Origin: Planctomycetota bacterium
GTDB lineage: Bacteria; Planctomycetota; Phycisphaerae; Phycisphaerales; SM1A02
Assembly (NCBI GenBank): GCA_014381385.1
Contig: JACNLR010000113.1
Coordinates: 1-24,610, forward strand
DNA length: 24,610 nucleotides
Direction: 5' to 3'
Below the pieces are notes generated by a model that was not told the DNA's origin, ran no database searches, and saw only the letters and a list, made by a program, of their open reading frames with translations. Positions 16,417 through 24,384 of the stretch are shown piece by piece; position 1 is the stretch's first letter; every line of letters begins with the position of its first letter. Both the position numbers and the translations under genes were made by a program.

Positions 16417-17424
16417 ATGCCACTTCAACAAGACATCAATCATCTCGCAATTCTCATGCCCTCTTGGGTAGGCGATGTGGTTATGGCATCGTGTGTTTGG
16501 CAGATGGCGAGAGAGAAATACCCAAACGCGACAATAACTTCCGTGATTCGTCCTAACCTTGCTCAGCTTCTTGAAGGAGTGCAAGGGATAGATAATGTGC
16601 TCCCGCTTGAAATGAAATCTTCAGTCTTCACTGCAAGTAGTACGTTAAAAAAGATTCATGCCGATGCCATCGTGTTACTCCCAAACAGTATCCGTGCAGC
16701 AATAATTGCTCGTCTTGCCAATATTCCACATCGAGTCGGATACGCGCGTGACTGGCGAACATGGTTATTAACTGAAGGTGTCCAAGTAAAAAAACATCAA
16801 ACACCAGAACCAACAACTGAATATTACTTACATCTTGCAAACGTTTTATTTGGGATGAACAACACTTGTTCGATACCTTCACTTGAGTACACCGAAAAAG
16901 AGGAAAGTTATCTTGAAGAATTCTCAAAGCCAATTGTTCTTTTGGTTGCAGGTGCTAGTAAAGAACAAAAACGTTGGTCACCGAAGAATTTTGCAAAAGT
17001 CGCTGACTCCCTTGCCGAATCGGGCGCAACTTGCGTTGGCATTGGTTCGCCTGATGAATATGAGCTTGTAGAGCAAATTGCAGACGCTGCACATTCTAGG
17101 GTGCACAACCTTACTCGTTCTGGCATAACGCTTAGTTCACTGGCGACTGTCGTCGCGCAAGCAGATTTAATGATTACAAATGACACAGGTCCTCGTCACC
17201 TTGCTGTTGCTAGTGGCACACCAGTTATAACGATGTACGGTCCAACTGATTACCGTTGGACGAAATATGATTGCGAAAACGACATCGCAATTCTTGCCGA
17301 TCCTTTCTTGCCAGAAAATCTTGTCGCTGATAATAATCCAGACCGTTGCAACATCAACAACATCCCTTCAAGTGACGTCATCGCGATTGCTCAGCTTATT
17401 TTGAACAATCAGAACCAACCTTAG
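16417..17424 (+). CDS. Glycosyltransferase family 9 (heptosyltransferase II-like)
   Basis: A GT-B enzyme predicted to add a heptose from ADP-heptose to LPS core or a related glycan on the cytoplasmic membrane face. The 335-aa protein has the family's N-terminal ILMPSWVGDVVMA (with the usual catalytic-base Asp in VGD), LLPNSIRAA, HRVGYARDWR, the central VAGASKEQKRWSPKNF, and the C-terminal nucleotide-sugar site TNDTGPRHLAVASGTP with YGPTDYRW. WaaF-type enzymes match best, but acceptor specificity cannot be read. It diverges from gmhB, so pathway partners sit back to back. The final 29 bases overlap the opposing plsY gene. Start chosen from the TAGAAT box 7 bases upstream. Confidence 0.88.
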   Translation: MPLQQDINHLAILMPSWVGDVVMASCVWQMAREKYPNATITSVIRPNLAQLLEGVQGIDNVLPLEMKSSVFTASSTLKKIHADAIVLLPNSIRAAIIARLANIPHRVGYARDWRTWLLTEGVQVKKHQTPEPTTEYYLHLANVLFGMNNTCSIPSLEYTEKEESYLEEFSKPIVLLVAGASKEQKRWSPKNFAKVADSLAESGATCVGIGSPDEYELVEQIADAAHSRVHNLTRSGITLSSLATVVAQADLMITNDTGPRHLAVASGTPVITMYGPTDYRWTKYDCENDIAILADPFLPENLVADNNPDRCNINNIPSSDVIAIAQLILNNQNQP

Positions 17425-18064
17425 GTTCTTCACCGCGAATAATTCTTCCAATGTTGGAACGGTGTTTCCAAAAGACCATAATCGCAATAAGCAAGGTCAC
17501 GACAAGTAGAGGCCAAGCGTGTTCAAGAGTTGAGCTAAGAAAAACCGTTGCAGTTGCATCGCCAAACAAAACGAGCGCCGCAACGAGACTTGCAAGCGAA
17601 ATCATTTTTGTGCCTTTTAGCGTGATGAGCCACGCAAGAAATGCTAACAATACTGGGATTGTCAGTAGCGGCCACATTACGACCATACCACCAAACGTTG
17701 TTGCAACGCCTTTCCCACCACCAAATTTTAACCATGGGGAATACATGTGGCCAAACAGTGCAGCAAGTGCGACGCTAATCCAAAGGAGCATATCAGTCGT
17801 TTCGATTTGATCAATTGACTCTCCAAACACTTTTGCGAGTAACCCAATCACAACCACTGGAACAGCACCTTTTAGAACATCAAGCAAGAAACAAATCAAA
17901 CCAAAATTTTTCCCAAGTACACGTCCAACGTTTGTTGCTCCTATATTTCTAGAACCATGTTCGCGAATGTTTACGCCTCTTGCTTTTGCAATAATTACAC
18001 CAAACGGAATACTTCCTGCGAAGTAAGCGCATGCGATTCCAATTGCCCATTGAGTGCCTGTCAT
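17396..18064 (-). CDS. plsY: Acyl-phosphate:glycerol-3-phosphate acyltransferase
   Basis: Integral membrane enzyme making lysophosphatidate from acyl-phosphate and glycerol 3-phosphate, the first step of phospholipid synthesis. Motifs from the chosen start: GSIPFG (17-22), EHGSRNIGATNVGR (35-48), LDVLKG (61-66), HMYSPWLKFGGGKGVAT (about 105-122) and C-terminal KHRSNIGRIIRGEEPK. Several hydrophobic segments fit the multi-pass topology. At 222 aa it is slightly longer than the typical 200. The ATG at 18064 overlaps the stop of the UbiA-like gene as ATGA, arguing for coupling; an in-frame ATG at 18073 is the alternative. Its 3' end overlaps the heptosyltransferase gene. Confidence 0.95.
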   Translation of the reverse strand: MTGTQWAIGIACAYFAGSIPFGVIIAKARGVNIREHGSRNIGATNVGRVLGKNFGLICFLLDVLKGAVPVVVIGLLAKVFGESIDQIETTDMLLWISVALAALFGHMYSPWLKFGGGKGVATTFGGMVVMWPLLTIPVLLAFLAWLITLKGTKMISLASLVAALVLFGDATATVFLSSTLEHAWPLLVVTLLIAIMVFWKHRSNIGRIIRGEEPKVGSDCSK

Positions 18065-18798
18065 ACTGCCCATGCTATCAGGAGAAGAAGAATTGGGCGT
18101 AAATCAATACATGTTCTAAGTAGAGAGGTTTTAAACAATGATGGAAGAGGAAATGCAAGTAAAATTATCCAACCGACGGATGATTGCAATTCAATTGCAG
18201 CTACTAGATAAAGTAGTCCAGCAATACACCATGTTAGGCATGGACCAAGTTTCTTTGCCAATGTGATGCAACCTGTTGCTGTATCAAATTCGCAATCAAC
18301 AAGGTCGCACAGCAGTGCATCTGCGCTACAAATCAAAATAAATGCTAGCAGAGTAACGATGGAGTTTGAAAAATCATTAAGTACCCACGCAAACAAAGCA
18401 ATTGCACTACCAACTACGATTGGTTTTAAAAATGGAAAGGTACGCAGGGGTTTCGTGATGGTTCTTCTGCCATATACGATTACGCCTGCTAGTGAGCAAA
18501 AAACCAAGAGCGTATTAAGCGGATTGTGAATTGCAAAAACGGCTGTTGCTAAAACAAGAATTGTGAAAGAAATTGCTAATATTCTTTTTTTGTGGCGAAG
18601 TGCAAGTCGATGTCTCTCTTGCATAGGTTCAATGGCATCAACGGATGTTCTATGGAACATATAGACACCTGCTGTGAGAAGCCCTGCCCCAGTTAACAAT
18701 ATCGGGCTCTGTTCATTGCTTTGTACGTAAAACATCAATGCAGTAATTCCAACCACATACAGAGCTGCTGGAATGCCAAGCACCGTCAACCACGCCAT
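18061..18798 (-). CDS. UbiA-superfamily-like membrane protein with a degenerate first Asp motif
   Basis: About 245 residues with seven or more hydrophobic segments. DLVDCEFDTATG (about 165-176) matches the second Asp-rich motif of UbiA prenyltransferases (D-x2-D-x3-D, then Gly). The first motif, normally N-x3-D-x3-D, reads as HRTSVDAIEP, keeping a single Asp, so classical prenyl-diphosphate binding is doubtful. It may be a diverged transferase with another substrate. The ATG at 18798 is preferred because TAGAAT ends 6 bases upstream; ATG at 18804 is also in frame. It overlaps plsY by 4 bases, which links it to membrane lipid metabolism by position only. Confidence 0.65.
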   Translation of the reverse strand: MAWLTVLGIPAALYVVGITALMFYVQSNEQSPILLTGAGLLTAGVYMFHRTSVDAIEPMQERHRLALRHKKRILAISFTILVLATAVFAIHNPLNTLLVFCSLAGVIVYGRRTITKPLRTFPFLKPIVVGSAIALFAWVLNDFSNSIVTLLAFILICSADALLCDLVDCEFDTATGCITLAKKLGPCLTWCIAGLLYLVAAIELQSSVGWIILLAFPLPSLFKTSLLRTCIDLRPILLLLIAWAV

Positions 18799-18804
18799 CC
18801 ACAC

Positions 18805-18810
18805 ATTCTA
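18805..18810 (-). promoter_or_regulatory. -10 box TAGAAT before the UbiA-like gene
   Basis: TAGAAT, GTGTGG, then ATG at 18798. The 15 bases match the purB start region (TACAAT, GTGTGG, ATG) at all but one position. At 17-base spacing the -35 position falls inside the first palindrome of the repeat cluster (18827-18840). Confidence 0.5.
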
Positions 18811-18826
18811 ATCGTGCACCCTCTAT

Positions 18827-19092
18827 GGGGGACAGTCCCCGGGGGACTGTCCCCACACTTTCCGCTTTCTTGAGCGAATAGGAGCGTTTTTCGCTATCGA
18901 TTTCTGGGGACTGTCCCCTGGGGACTGTCCCTAGTATTTCCAATTTTCTTTGGGGACTGTCACCACACATTTTTTTGGGGGACTGTCCCCACACTTTCCG
19001 CTTTCTTGAGCGAATAGGATCGCTTTTCGCTATCGATTTATGGGGACTGTCCCCTGGGGACTGTCCCCAATATTGCCCTGGGGACTGTCCCC
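18827..19092. repeat. Cluster of nine GGGGACTGTCCCC palindromes with a 91-bp imperfect duplication
   Basis: Units start at 18827, 18841, 18906, 18920, 18952, 18977, 19042, 19056 and 19080. Most are the perfect palindrome GGGGACTGTCCCC; the first has the complementary central base and those at 18920 and 18952 have one change each. A 91-bp block (18841-18931) recurs at 18977-19067 with three mismatches. Between palindromes each block has a second hairpin, AGCGAA...TTCGCT (18873-18895 and 19009-19031); two of the three mismatches fall in its loop. This looks like a REP/MITE-type element or a structured regulatory cluster. No transposase is present in the window. It fills most of the 316-bp gap between the UbiA-like gene and purB. 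Confidence 0.9.
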
Positions 19093-19102
19093 AATATTGC
19101 GG

Positions 19103-19108
19103 TACAAT
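19103..19108 (+). promoter_or_regulatory. -10 box TACAAT before purB
   Basis: TACAAT, GTGTGG, then ATG at 19115. With a 17-base spacer the -35 position is GGGGAC, the left half of the last palindrome (19080-19092), so the repeat cluster abuts or supplies the upstream promoter element. Confidence 0.55.
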
Positions 19109-19114
19109 GTGTGG

Positions 19115-20551
19115 ATGGATGAGCACGCTGGATATCACTCACCATTGTCTGGGAGGTATGCATCCACAGAGATGCAAGAAATATGGTCTTCAAGGCGAAA
19201 AATCGGTACTTGGCGCCGATTATGGCTCGCGCTTGCTGAATCTGAGCAAGAACTTGGGCTCGATATCACAGACGAGCAAATCAAAGAACTTCGATCTCAC
19301 CTTGATGATATTGATTTTGGTGCCGCGTCAAAATACGAGAAGGAACTTCGTCACGATGTGATGGCACACGTCCACACCCTTGGTGATGCTGCACCGGTCG
19401 CACGATCAATTATCCACCTCGGGGCAACGAGCCAATTTGTCAACTGCAACACTGAAATGTTGCAAATGCGCGACTCTACAAAACTCATCGCATCAAAAAT
19501 TGCTCATGTCATTTGCAATCTTGGTGACTTTGCCCATCAACACCGCAACGTCCCCACTCTTGGCTTCACACATTACCAACCTGCTCAACCAACCACCGTT
19601 GGCAAACGAGCTACTCTTTGGGCTCAAGAACTTGCCCTCACATTAGAAGAGCTTGAATTCAGACTCGACACAATGCGTTTCCGTGGAGTTCGTGGTGCAA
19701 CTGGAACACAAGCGTCTTTTCTAGATTTGTTTGATGGCAACCACGACAAAGTTATGCAACTTGACACTCTAGTTACAGAAAAAATGGGTTGGGACACTGA
19801 TAAAAGATTTTCCGTCACCGGTCAAACTTACCCTAGAATTGTTGATGCCCAAATACTTTCGTCTCTAGCGGCAGTTGCGGCTTCTGCACATAAATTAGCA
19901 ACTGACCTGCGCCTCCTTGCAAATCTAGGTGAACTTGAGGAACCATTTGAGAAAAACCAAATCGGTTCTTCTGCTATGGCTTACAAACGAAACCCAATGC
20001 GGTGCGAACGCGTCTGCTCGCTTGCTCGCTTTGTGATGAACATGCCCCCAAATGCACTCCAAACCGCAGCGGTGCAATGGATGGAACGCACGTTAGACGA
20101 TTCCGCAAACCGTCGAATCACTTTGGCTGAATCTTTCTTGGCACTAGATGGTCTACTTGATGTCCTTGGAAATATCACAGGTGGCTTGATTGTTCACAAA
20201 GCACGAGTTTCAGCAAATCTGCAAAATGAGATGCCATTTCTCGCCACTGAACGCCTTATGATGGAGGCCGTCAAAAATGGTGCTGACCGACAAGATGCCC
20301 ACGAAGTCGTCCGAACTCATGCCATTGAGGTAGCTCGAAAAATCAAAGAAGAAGGCATCCAAAATAACCTTCTAGAGCGTCTTGCCACAGAGACAATGTT
20401 TCAAGGGGTGAATCTTTCCATGGCGACAGATCCAAGTGGATTTGTGGGTCGAGCACCCGAACAAGTGGATGATTTTTGCAATTCAGTTGTACACTCAATT
20501 AGGCAAAGGTACATCGGCTCAGGGGTCGAAATAGCCCAACTGCGAGTCTAA
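19115..20551 (+). CDS. purB: Adenylosuccinate lyase, eukaryotic-type
   Basis: Cleaves SAICAR and adenylosuccinate in purine synthesis (fumarase/aspartase superfamily). The 478-aa product has HLGATSQFV (101-109), the catalytic-His segment LGFTHYQPAQPTTVGKR (His153), RGATGTQASFLDLF, and the mobile signature loop GSSAMAYKRNPMRCER (284-299, catalytic Ser). The long runs around these, such as QWMERTLDDSANRRI, read like animal ADSL rather than the short Bacillus type, judged from memory. The start at 19115 follows a TACAAT box by 6 bases. The frame is open further upstream but only through the palindrome repeats (to 19040), which gives repetitive WGLSP peptide and is not credible. Confidence 0.95.
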   Translation: MDEHAGYHSPLSGRYASTEMQEIWSSRRKIGTWRRLWLALAESEQELGLDITDEQIKELRSHLDDIDFGAASKYEKELRHDVMAHVHTLGDAAPVARSIIHLGATSQFVNCNTEMLQMRDSTKLIASKIAHVICNLGDFAHQHRNVPTLGFTHYQPAQPTTVGKRATLWAQELALTLEELEFRLDTMRFRGVRGATGTQASFLDLFDGNHDKVMQLDTLVTEKMGWDTDKRFSVTGQTYPRIVDAQILSSLAAVAASAHKLATDLRLLANLGELEEPFEKNQIGSSAMAYKRNPMRCERVCSLARFVMNMPPNALQTAAVQWMERTLDDSANRRITLAESFLALDGLLDVLGNITGGLIVHKARVSANLQNEMPFLATERLMMEAVKNGADRQDAHEVVRTHAIEVARKIKEEGIQNNLLERLATETMFQGVNLSMATDPSGFVGRAPEQVDDFCNSVVHSIRQRYIGSGVEIAQLRV

Positions 20552-20637
20552 AGCCCTAACACCCACCTAACAAGTGTCTGTTTTTTATGATTTTTCTGCA
20601 ATTACGGGGCAAAAACGCCTTGTCTGCCGATAAAGAA

Positions 20638-20651
20638 TGCATTGAAATGCA
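20638..20651. promoter_or_regulatory. Palindrome upstream of the Hc1-like gene
   Basis: TGCATT-GA-AATGCA is a 6+6 inverted repeat in the 175-bp gap between purB and the Hc1-like gene. It could be an operator or a weak hairpin. I see no convincing promoter or terminator in the rest of this gap; TTGCCC at 20669 has no good -10 partner. Confidence 0.25.
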
Positions 20652-20726
20652 ATTAGAAGGGCATCTGCTTGCCCACAAAATACACCCTAGGTTAACCCCT
20701 AGTACAACGCTTTGGAGGCACCAACT

Positions 20727-20903
20727 ATGGAATCGTATGACCGCTTAGCACAACTAGTTCAAGACGTAACTGATGATATGGCAAAATGTGAGGGTGGCAA
20801 TAAAGCCGCTGGCACTCGAGTCAGGAAGGCAATGCAAGACATCAAAGCAGCAGCACAAGACGTTCGCAAGGATGTACTTGGTATTCGCAACAGCGACGGA
20901 TAA
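20727..20903 (+). CDS. Small histone H1-like protein, Hc1 family N-domain only
   Basis: A 58-residue protein resembling the conserved N-terminal region of Hc1 (chlamydial histone H1-like) proteins found also in Bacteroidetes and planctomycetes. The signature is present: YDRLAQLVQDV, then GGNKAAGTRVRKAMQDIK, then AQDVRKDV. The Lys/Ala/Pro-rich tail that condenses DNA in chlamydial Hc1 is missing; the protein ends in IRNSDG. It is mostly helical and mildly charged, so it may act as a dimer or as a partner of nucleoid proteins. The ATG at 20727 has a strong GGAGG with an 8-base gap, one of the few clear Shine-Dalgarno sites here, suggesting high expression. A perfect terminator follows within 25 bases, so it is probably monocistronic. 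Confidence 0.8.
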   Translation: MESYDRLAQLVQDVTDDMAKCEGGNKAAGTRVRKAMQDIKAAAQDVRKDVLGIRNSDG

Positions 20904-20926
20904 CGAACACGAATATATTTTTAGTG

Positions 20927-20962
20927 AATGGGCTCAAGCAATGTTTGAGCCCATTTGTTTTA
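20927..20962 (+). terminator. Rho-independent terminator after the Hc1-like gene
   Basis: AATGGGCTCAA (20927-20937) pairs perfectly with TTGAGCCCATT (20945-20955) around a 7-base loop, followed by TGTTTTA. The TATACT box of the next gene (20961-20966) begins in its T-rich tail. Confidence 0.85.
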
Positions 20963-20966
20963 TACT
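20961..20966 (+). promoter_or_regulatory. -10 box TATACT before the FabZ-like gene
   Basis: TATACT ends 11 bases before the ATG at 20978, predicting a leader of only about 4-5 nt with no Shine-Dalgarno site. It directly follows the terminator, so the two units are separated cleanly. Confidence 0.5.
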
Positions 20967-20977
20967 CTGAATCTCTT

Positions 20978-21451
20978 ATGGCTATTGAACCAATTCTCGA
21001 CATCTCAACGATTGACCTTTCGCATATTGATATCTCGGAAGAGGATGTCGGCAAGATGAACCCTCAAGCTGGAGATATGCGCCAACTCGACTACGTCTCA
21101 TATGTGCGAGATGACAATCAGCTTGCTGTTGGAATAAAAAATGTCAAAGACGATGAGTTTTGGGTCTCGGGGCATATTCCAGGTCGACCGATTTACCCTG
21201 GTGTACTCATGATTGAAGCAGCTGCGCAGCTAAGCAGTATTTTGTATCACTTGAACGCTGATGTCGATCATTTCATGGGCTTTACTCGTTGCGACAACTG
21301 TTCGTTCCGAGGGCAAGTGCTCCCAAACAATACGTTAGCTGTTGTGTCCATCATCCGAAAATTTCAACGTCGTCGTTTTGTTTGTGATGCACAGGGATAC
21401 GTCGATGGACTGTTTATGTTTGAAGCTAAAATCACTGGCATGATGATGTGA
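20978..21451 (+). CDS. fabZ: FabZ-like 3-hydroxyacyl-ACP dehydratase (hotdog fold)
   Basis: Predicted to dehydrate 3-hydroxyacyl-ACP in fatty acid elongation. The 157-aa protein carries GHIPGRPIYPGVLMIEAAAQ (65-84), with catalytic His66 and Glu80 at the normal 14-residue distance. It ends in a typical hotdog strand region (GYVDGLFMFEAKITGMMM). An N-terminal stretch of about 35 residues before the hotdog core is slightly longer than in E. coli FabZ. The ATG at 20978 is supported by the TATACT box; the open frame upstream runs through the terminator hairpin. Its stop shares one base with the manA start (TGATG), indicating a two-gene operon. Substrate length or another thioester role cannot be told from sequence. 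Confidence 0.85.
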   Translation: MAIEPILDISTIDLSHIDISEEDVGKMNPQAGDMRQLDYVSYVRDDNQLAVGIKNVKDDEFWVSGHIPGRPIYPGVLMIEAAAQLSSILYHLNADVDHFMGFTRCDNCSFRGQVLPNNTLAVVSIIRKFQRRRFVCDAQGYVDGLFMFEAKITGMMM

Positions 21452-22386
21452 TGGAACCCTATCCACTTACGTTTGAGCCATTACTAAAAGAAAAGGTTTG
21501 GGGTGGACGAACGCTTGAACGTTTTGGAAAACAAGTACCCGATGCAGTTTCCATTGGCGAGTCATGGGAACTTGCTGATTTACCTGCTTCCATTCCAGAT
21601 GGCAAAAGTATTATTTCCAATGGGTCACTATCAGGGAGAACTCTCGACGAAGGTTTCCCGCTTCTCATCAAATTCCTTGATGCTAATGATAACCTCTCTG
21701 TGCAGGTGCACCCAAGCGAAGCTTATGCAGCAAAGCACCCAGAAGCCCATCTAAAAAGCGAAGCGTGGATTATTCTCGACACAACCACTAATGGCTGTAT
21801 TTATGTTGGTTTGAAGGCGGGAACGACCGAGGGTGATCTTCGCAATGCTATTGCAAACGACACCGTACCAGAATTACTCAACGCAATTAACGTCAAAAAA
21901 GGTGAATGCTATTACTTACCAAGTGGAACATGCCACGCACTTGGTGCTGGCGTACTCGTTGCTGAAGTGCAAACACCCAGTGACACGACATTCCGAGTTT
22001 GGGATTGGGGACGCTTGGGGAGAGAGATGCATGTAGAACAAGCGATGGAGTGCATTGAATTTAATTCCAAACCATTAACATTTTCTCAGACAGAGCCATT
22101 GGCTAGCGGTGACTTTTTAACAACACATTTTGTCGACACACCCTTCTTTTCAATTGAACGTATTGAATCAACATCTGATACAACGTTGGATTTAATCGTC
22201 GATGAAACACCAGTTGTACTTATGGTTGTCGAAGGGAACGCTAACATCGAGCACGCTGTTCCGGTTGCTGCGCCTGTTGGCACAACTATATTGCTTCCAG
22301 TTGGATTAACAAACGCAACGATGGTTATGCCAAAAGGCACAGCAATCTTGCGCTTCGATTTGCCAGACAAAAACCGAATCGCATAA
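21451..22386 (+). CDS. manA: Mannose-6-phosphate isomerase, class I
   Basis: Interconverts mannose 6-phosphate and fructose 6-phosphate, feeding GDP-mannose and glycan synthesis. The 311-aa length matches the short Bacillus-type enzyme. Zinc-site segments are visible: SVQVHPSEAYA (Gln85, His87), KSEAWIIL (Glu104) and SGTCHALG (His162), followed by TFRVWDWGR with the active-site Arg182. The N-terminus (PYPLTFEPLLKEKVWGGR) is typical. The ATG overlaps the fabZ-like stop by one base; a GTG one codon upstream is less likely. A small hairpin sits just after the stop. Confidence 0.94.
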   Translation: MEPYPLTFEPLLKEKVWGGRTLERFGKQVPDAVSIGESWELADLPASIPDGKSIISNGSLSGRTLDEGFPLLIKFLDANDNLSVQVHPSEAYAAKHPEAHLKSEAWIILDTTTNGCIYVGLKAGTTEGDLRNAIANDTVPELLNAINVKKGECYYLPSGTCHALGAGVLVAEVQTPSDTTFRVWDWGRLGREMHVEQAMECIEFNSKPLTFSQTEPLASGDFLTTHFVDTPFFSIERIESTSDTTLDLIVDETPVVLMVVEGNANIEHAVPVAAPVGTTILLPVGLTNATMVMPKGTAILRFDLPDKNRIA

Positions 22387-22405
22387 ACTATCCAGGGGGT
22401 AGTTT
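22385..22405. terminator. Small hairpin between convergent manA and the 22404 gene
   Basis: AAACTA-T-CC pairs with GG-TAGTTT around AGGG, with one bulged T. There is no T-run on either side, so termination is only a possibility, but it covers both stop codons, which are 17 bases apart. Confidence 0.3.
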
Positions 22406-22655
22406 ACGCTTGAATATCTAAATGTTGCCCAGTTGCAATTCGCGTTGCTGCTTCAATTCGGTCAGCACTTCGCGTATACAGTTGCAGCGGTTGAACGTTC
22501 GAAACATCAATGCCATCAAATGTCACCTTCCCTGAAACCTGACCTGCAACAAGTTGCTGCACTGGAGAAGCGACCGCTGCCTTTGCAACCTGCGTAGCTC
22601 GATGCGCTCCGTACGCTTGAGCGACAGAGAATGGGATTGGACCTTCAATGTTCAT
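22404..22655 (-). CDS. Small protein of unknown function, 83 aa
   Basis: I do not recognise the family. The sequence begins MNIEGPIPFSVAQAYGAHRA, has an Ala/Val/Gln-rich middle (VAKAAVASPVQQLVAGQV) and ends RSADRIEAATRIATGQHLDIQA. It has no Cys, no signal peptide and no membrane helix; amphipathic helices at both ends with a short beta-like middle are plausible. The ATG at 22655 is well supported: TAATCT ends exactly 6 bases upstream, as at other leaderless-looking genes here, which is the main reason to believe the gene is real. It lies between manA (convergent) and proS (same strand, 200 bases upstream), so it is probably transcribed alone. Confidence 0.6.
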   Translation of the reverse strand: MNIEGPIPFSVAQAYGAHRATQVAKAAVASPVQQLVAGQVSGKVTFDGIDVSNVQPLQLYTRSADRIEAATRIATGQHLDIQA

Positions 22656-22661
22656 ACTGTT

Positions 22662-22667
22662 AGATTA
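22662..22667 (-). promoter_or_regulatory. -10 box TAATCT before the 83-aa gene
   Basis: TAATCT, AACAGT, then ATG at 22655: the same 6-base spacing as the other proposed leaderless starts. Confidence 0.45.
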
Positions 22668-22700
22668 CCTCACACTTCCAAACTTGCAACCCCCCCCAAG

Positions 22701-22730
22701 AAAAAACGATTGTTGCTCTTCCAGCAACAA
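22701..22730 (-). terminator. Rho-independent terminator of proS
   Basis: Minus-strand TTGTTGCT pairs with AGCAACAA around GGAAG, then TCG and six T. It lies about 125 bases past the proS stop. Between it and proS are two more hairpins (22747-22763 and 22771-22787). Confidence 0.7.
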
Positions 22731-22855
22731 CCGATATTCTTGTTCACGGAATGTCAAATTCCGAGGGCCGCCGCCCACCATTGGCGGATACTAGACATCG
22801 ACAGCTCCAAGCCACTCGCTTTAGCCGATAATACTTTTTTAATTGCAAACTGGGT

Positions 22856-24358
<1,503 letters not shown>

Positions 24359-24367
24359 CTGCTAAGG

Positions 24368-24377
24368 ATTCTATCAT
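24368..24377. promoter_or_regulatory. Overlapping opposed -10 boxes between proS and the ubiA-family gene
   Basis: Minus strand TAGAAT (24373-24368) lies 9 bases before the proS ATG. Plus strand TATCAT (24372-24377) lies 7 bases before the ATG at 24385. The hexamers share two bases and only 26 bases separate the start codons. Confidence 0.5.
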
Positions 24378-24384
24378 GTCCAAC

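Noticed and set aside
16405..16584. 60-residue N-terminal extension of gmhB
   Set aside because: It would overlap the divergent heptosyltransferase gene head-on and does not look like any GmhB; the family starts at the VRKAVFLDRDGT segment.
18827..19092. CRISPR array
   Set aside because: Unit spacing is irregular (13 to 65 bases), units are palindromic and short, and the longer spacer is itself repeated.
19040..19114. Upstream extension of purB
   Set aside because: The extra residues (WGLSPILPWGLSPIL) come from repeats, and the -10 box at 19103 would be inside the coding region.
18713..19138. Minus-strand 141-codon frame rich in WGQSPG/GTVPRG repeats
   Set aside because: It is the translation of the palindrome repeats read through the UbiA-like promoter and purB start; the peptide repeats merely mirror GGGGACTGTCCCC.
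20552..20600. Terminator after purB
   Set aside because: ACAC/GTGT before a T-run is only a 4-bp stem with a long loop; too weak to call.
20626..20633. GCCGATAA resembling a flagellar sigma-28 -10 box upstream of the Hc1-like gene (also at 22824-22831)
   Set aside because: No TAAA-type -35 at the proper distance in either case, and the second would drive antisense transcription into proS.
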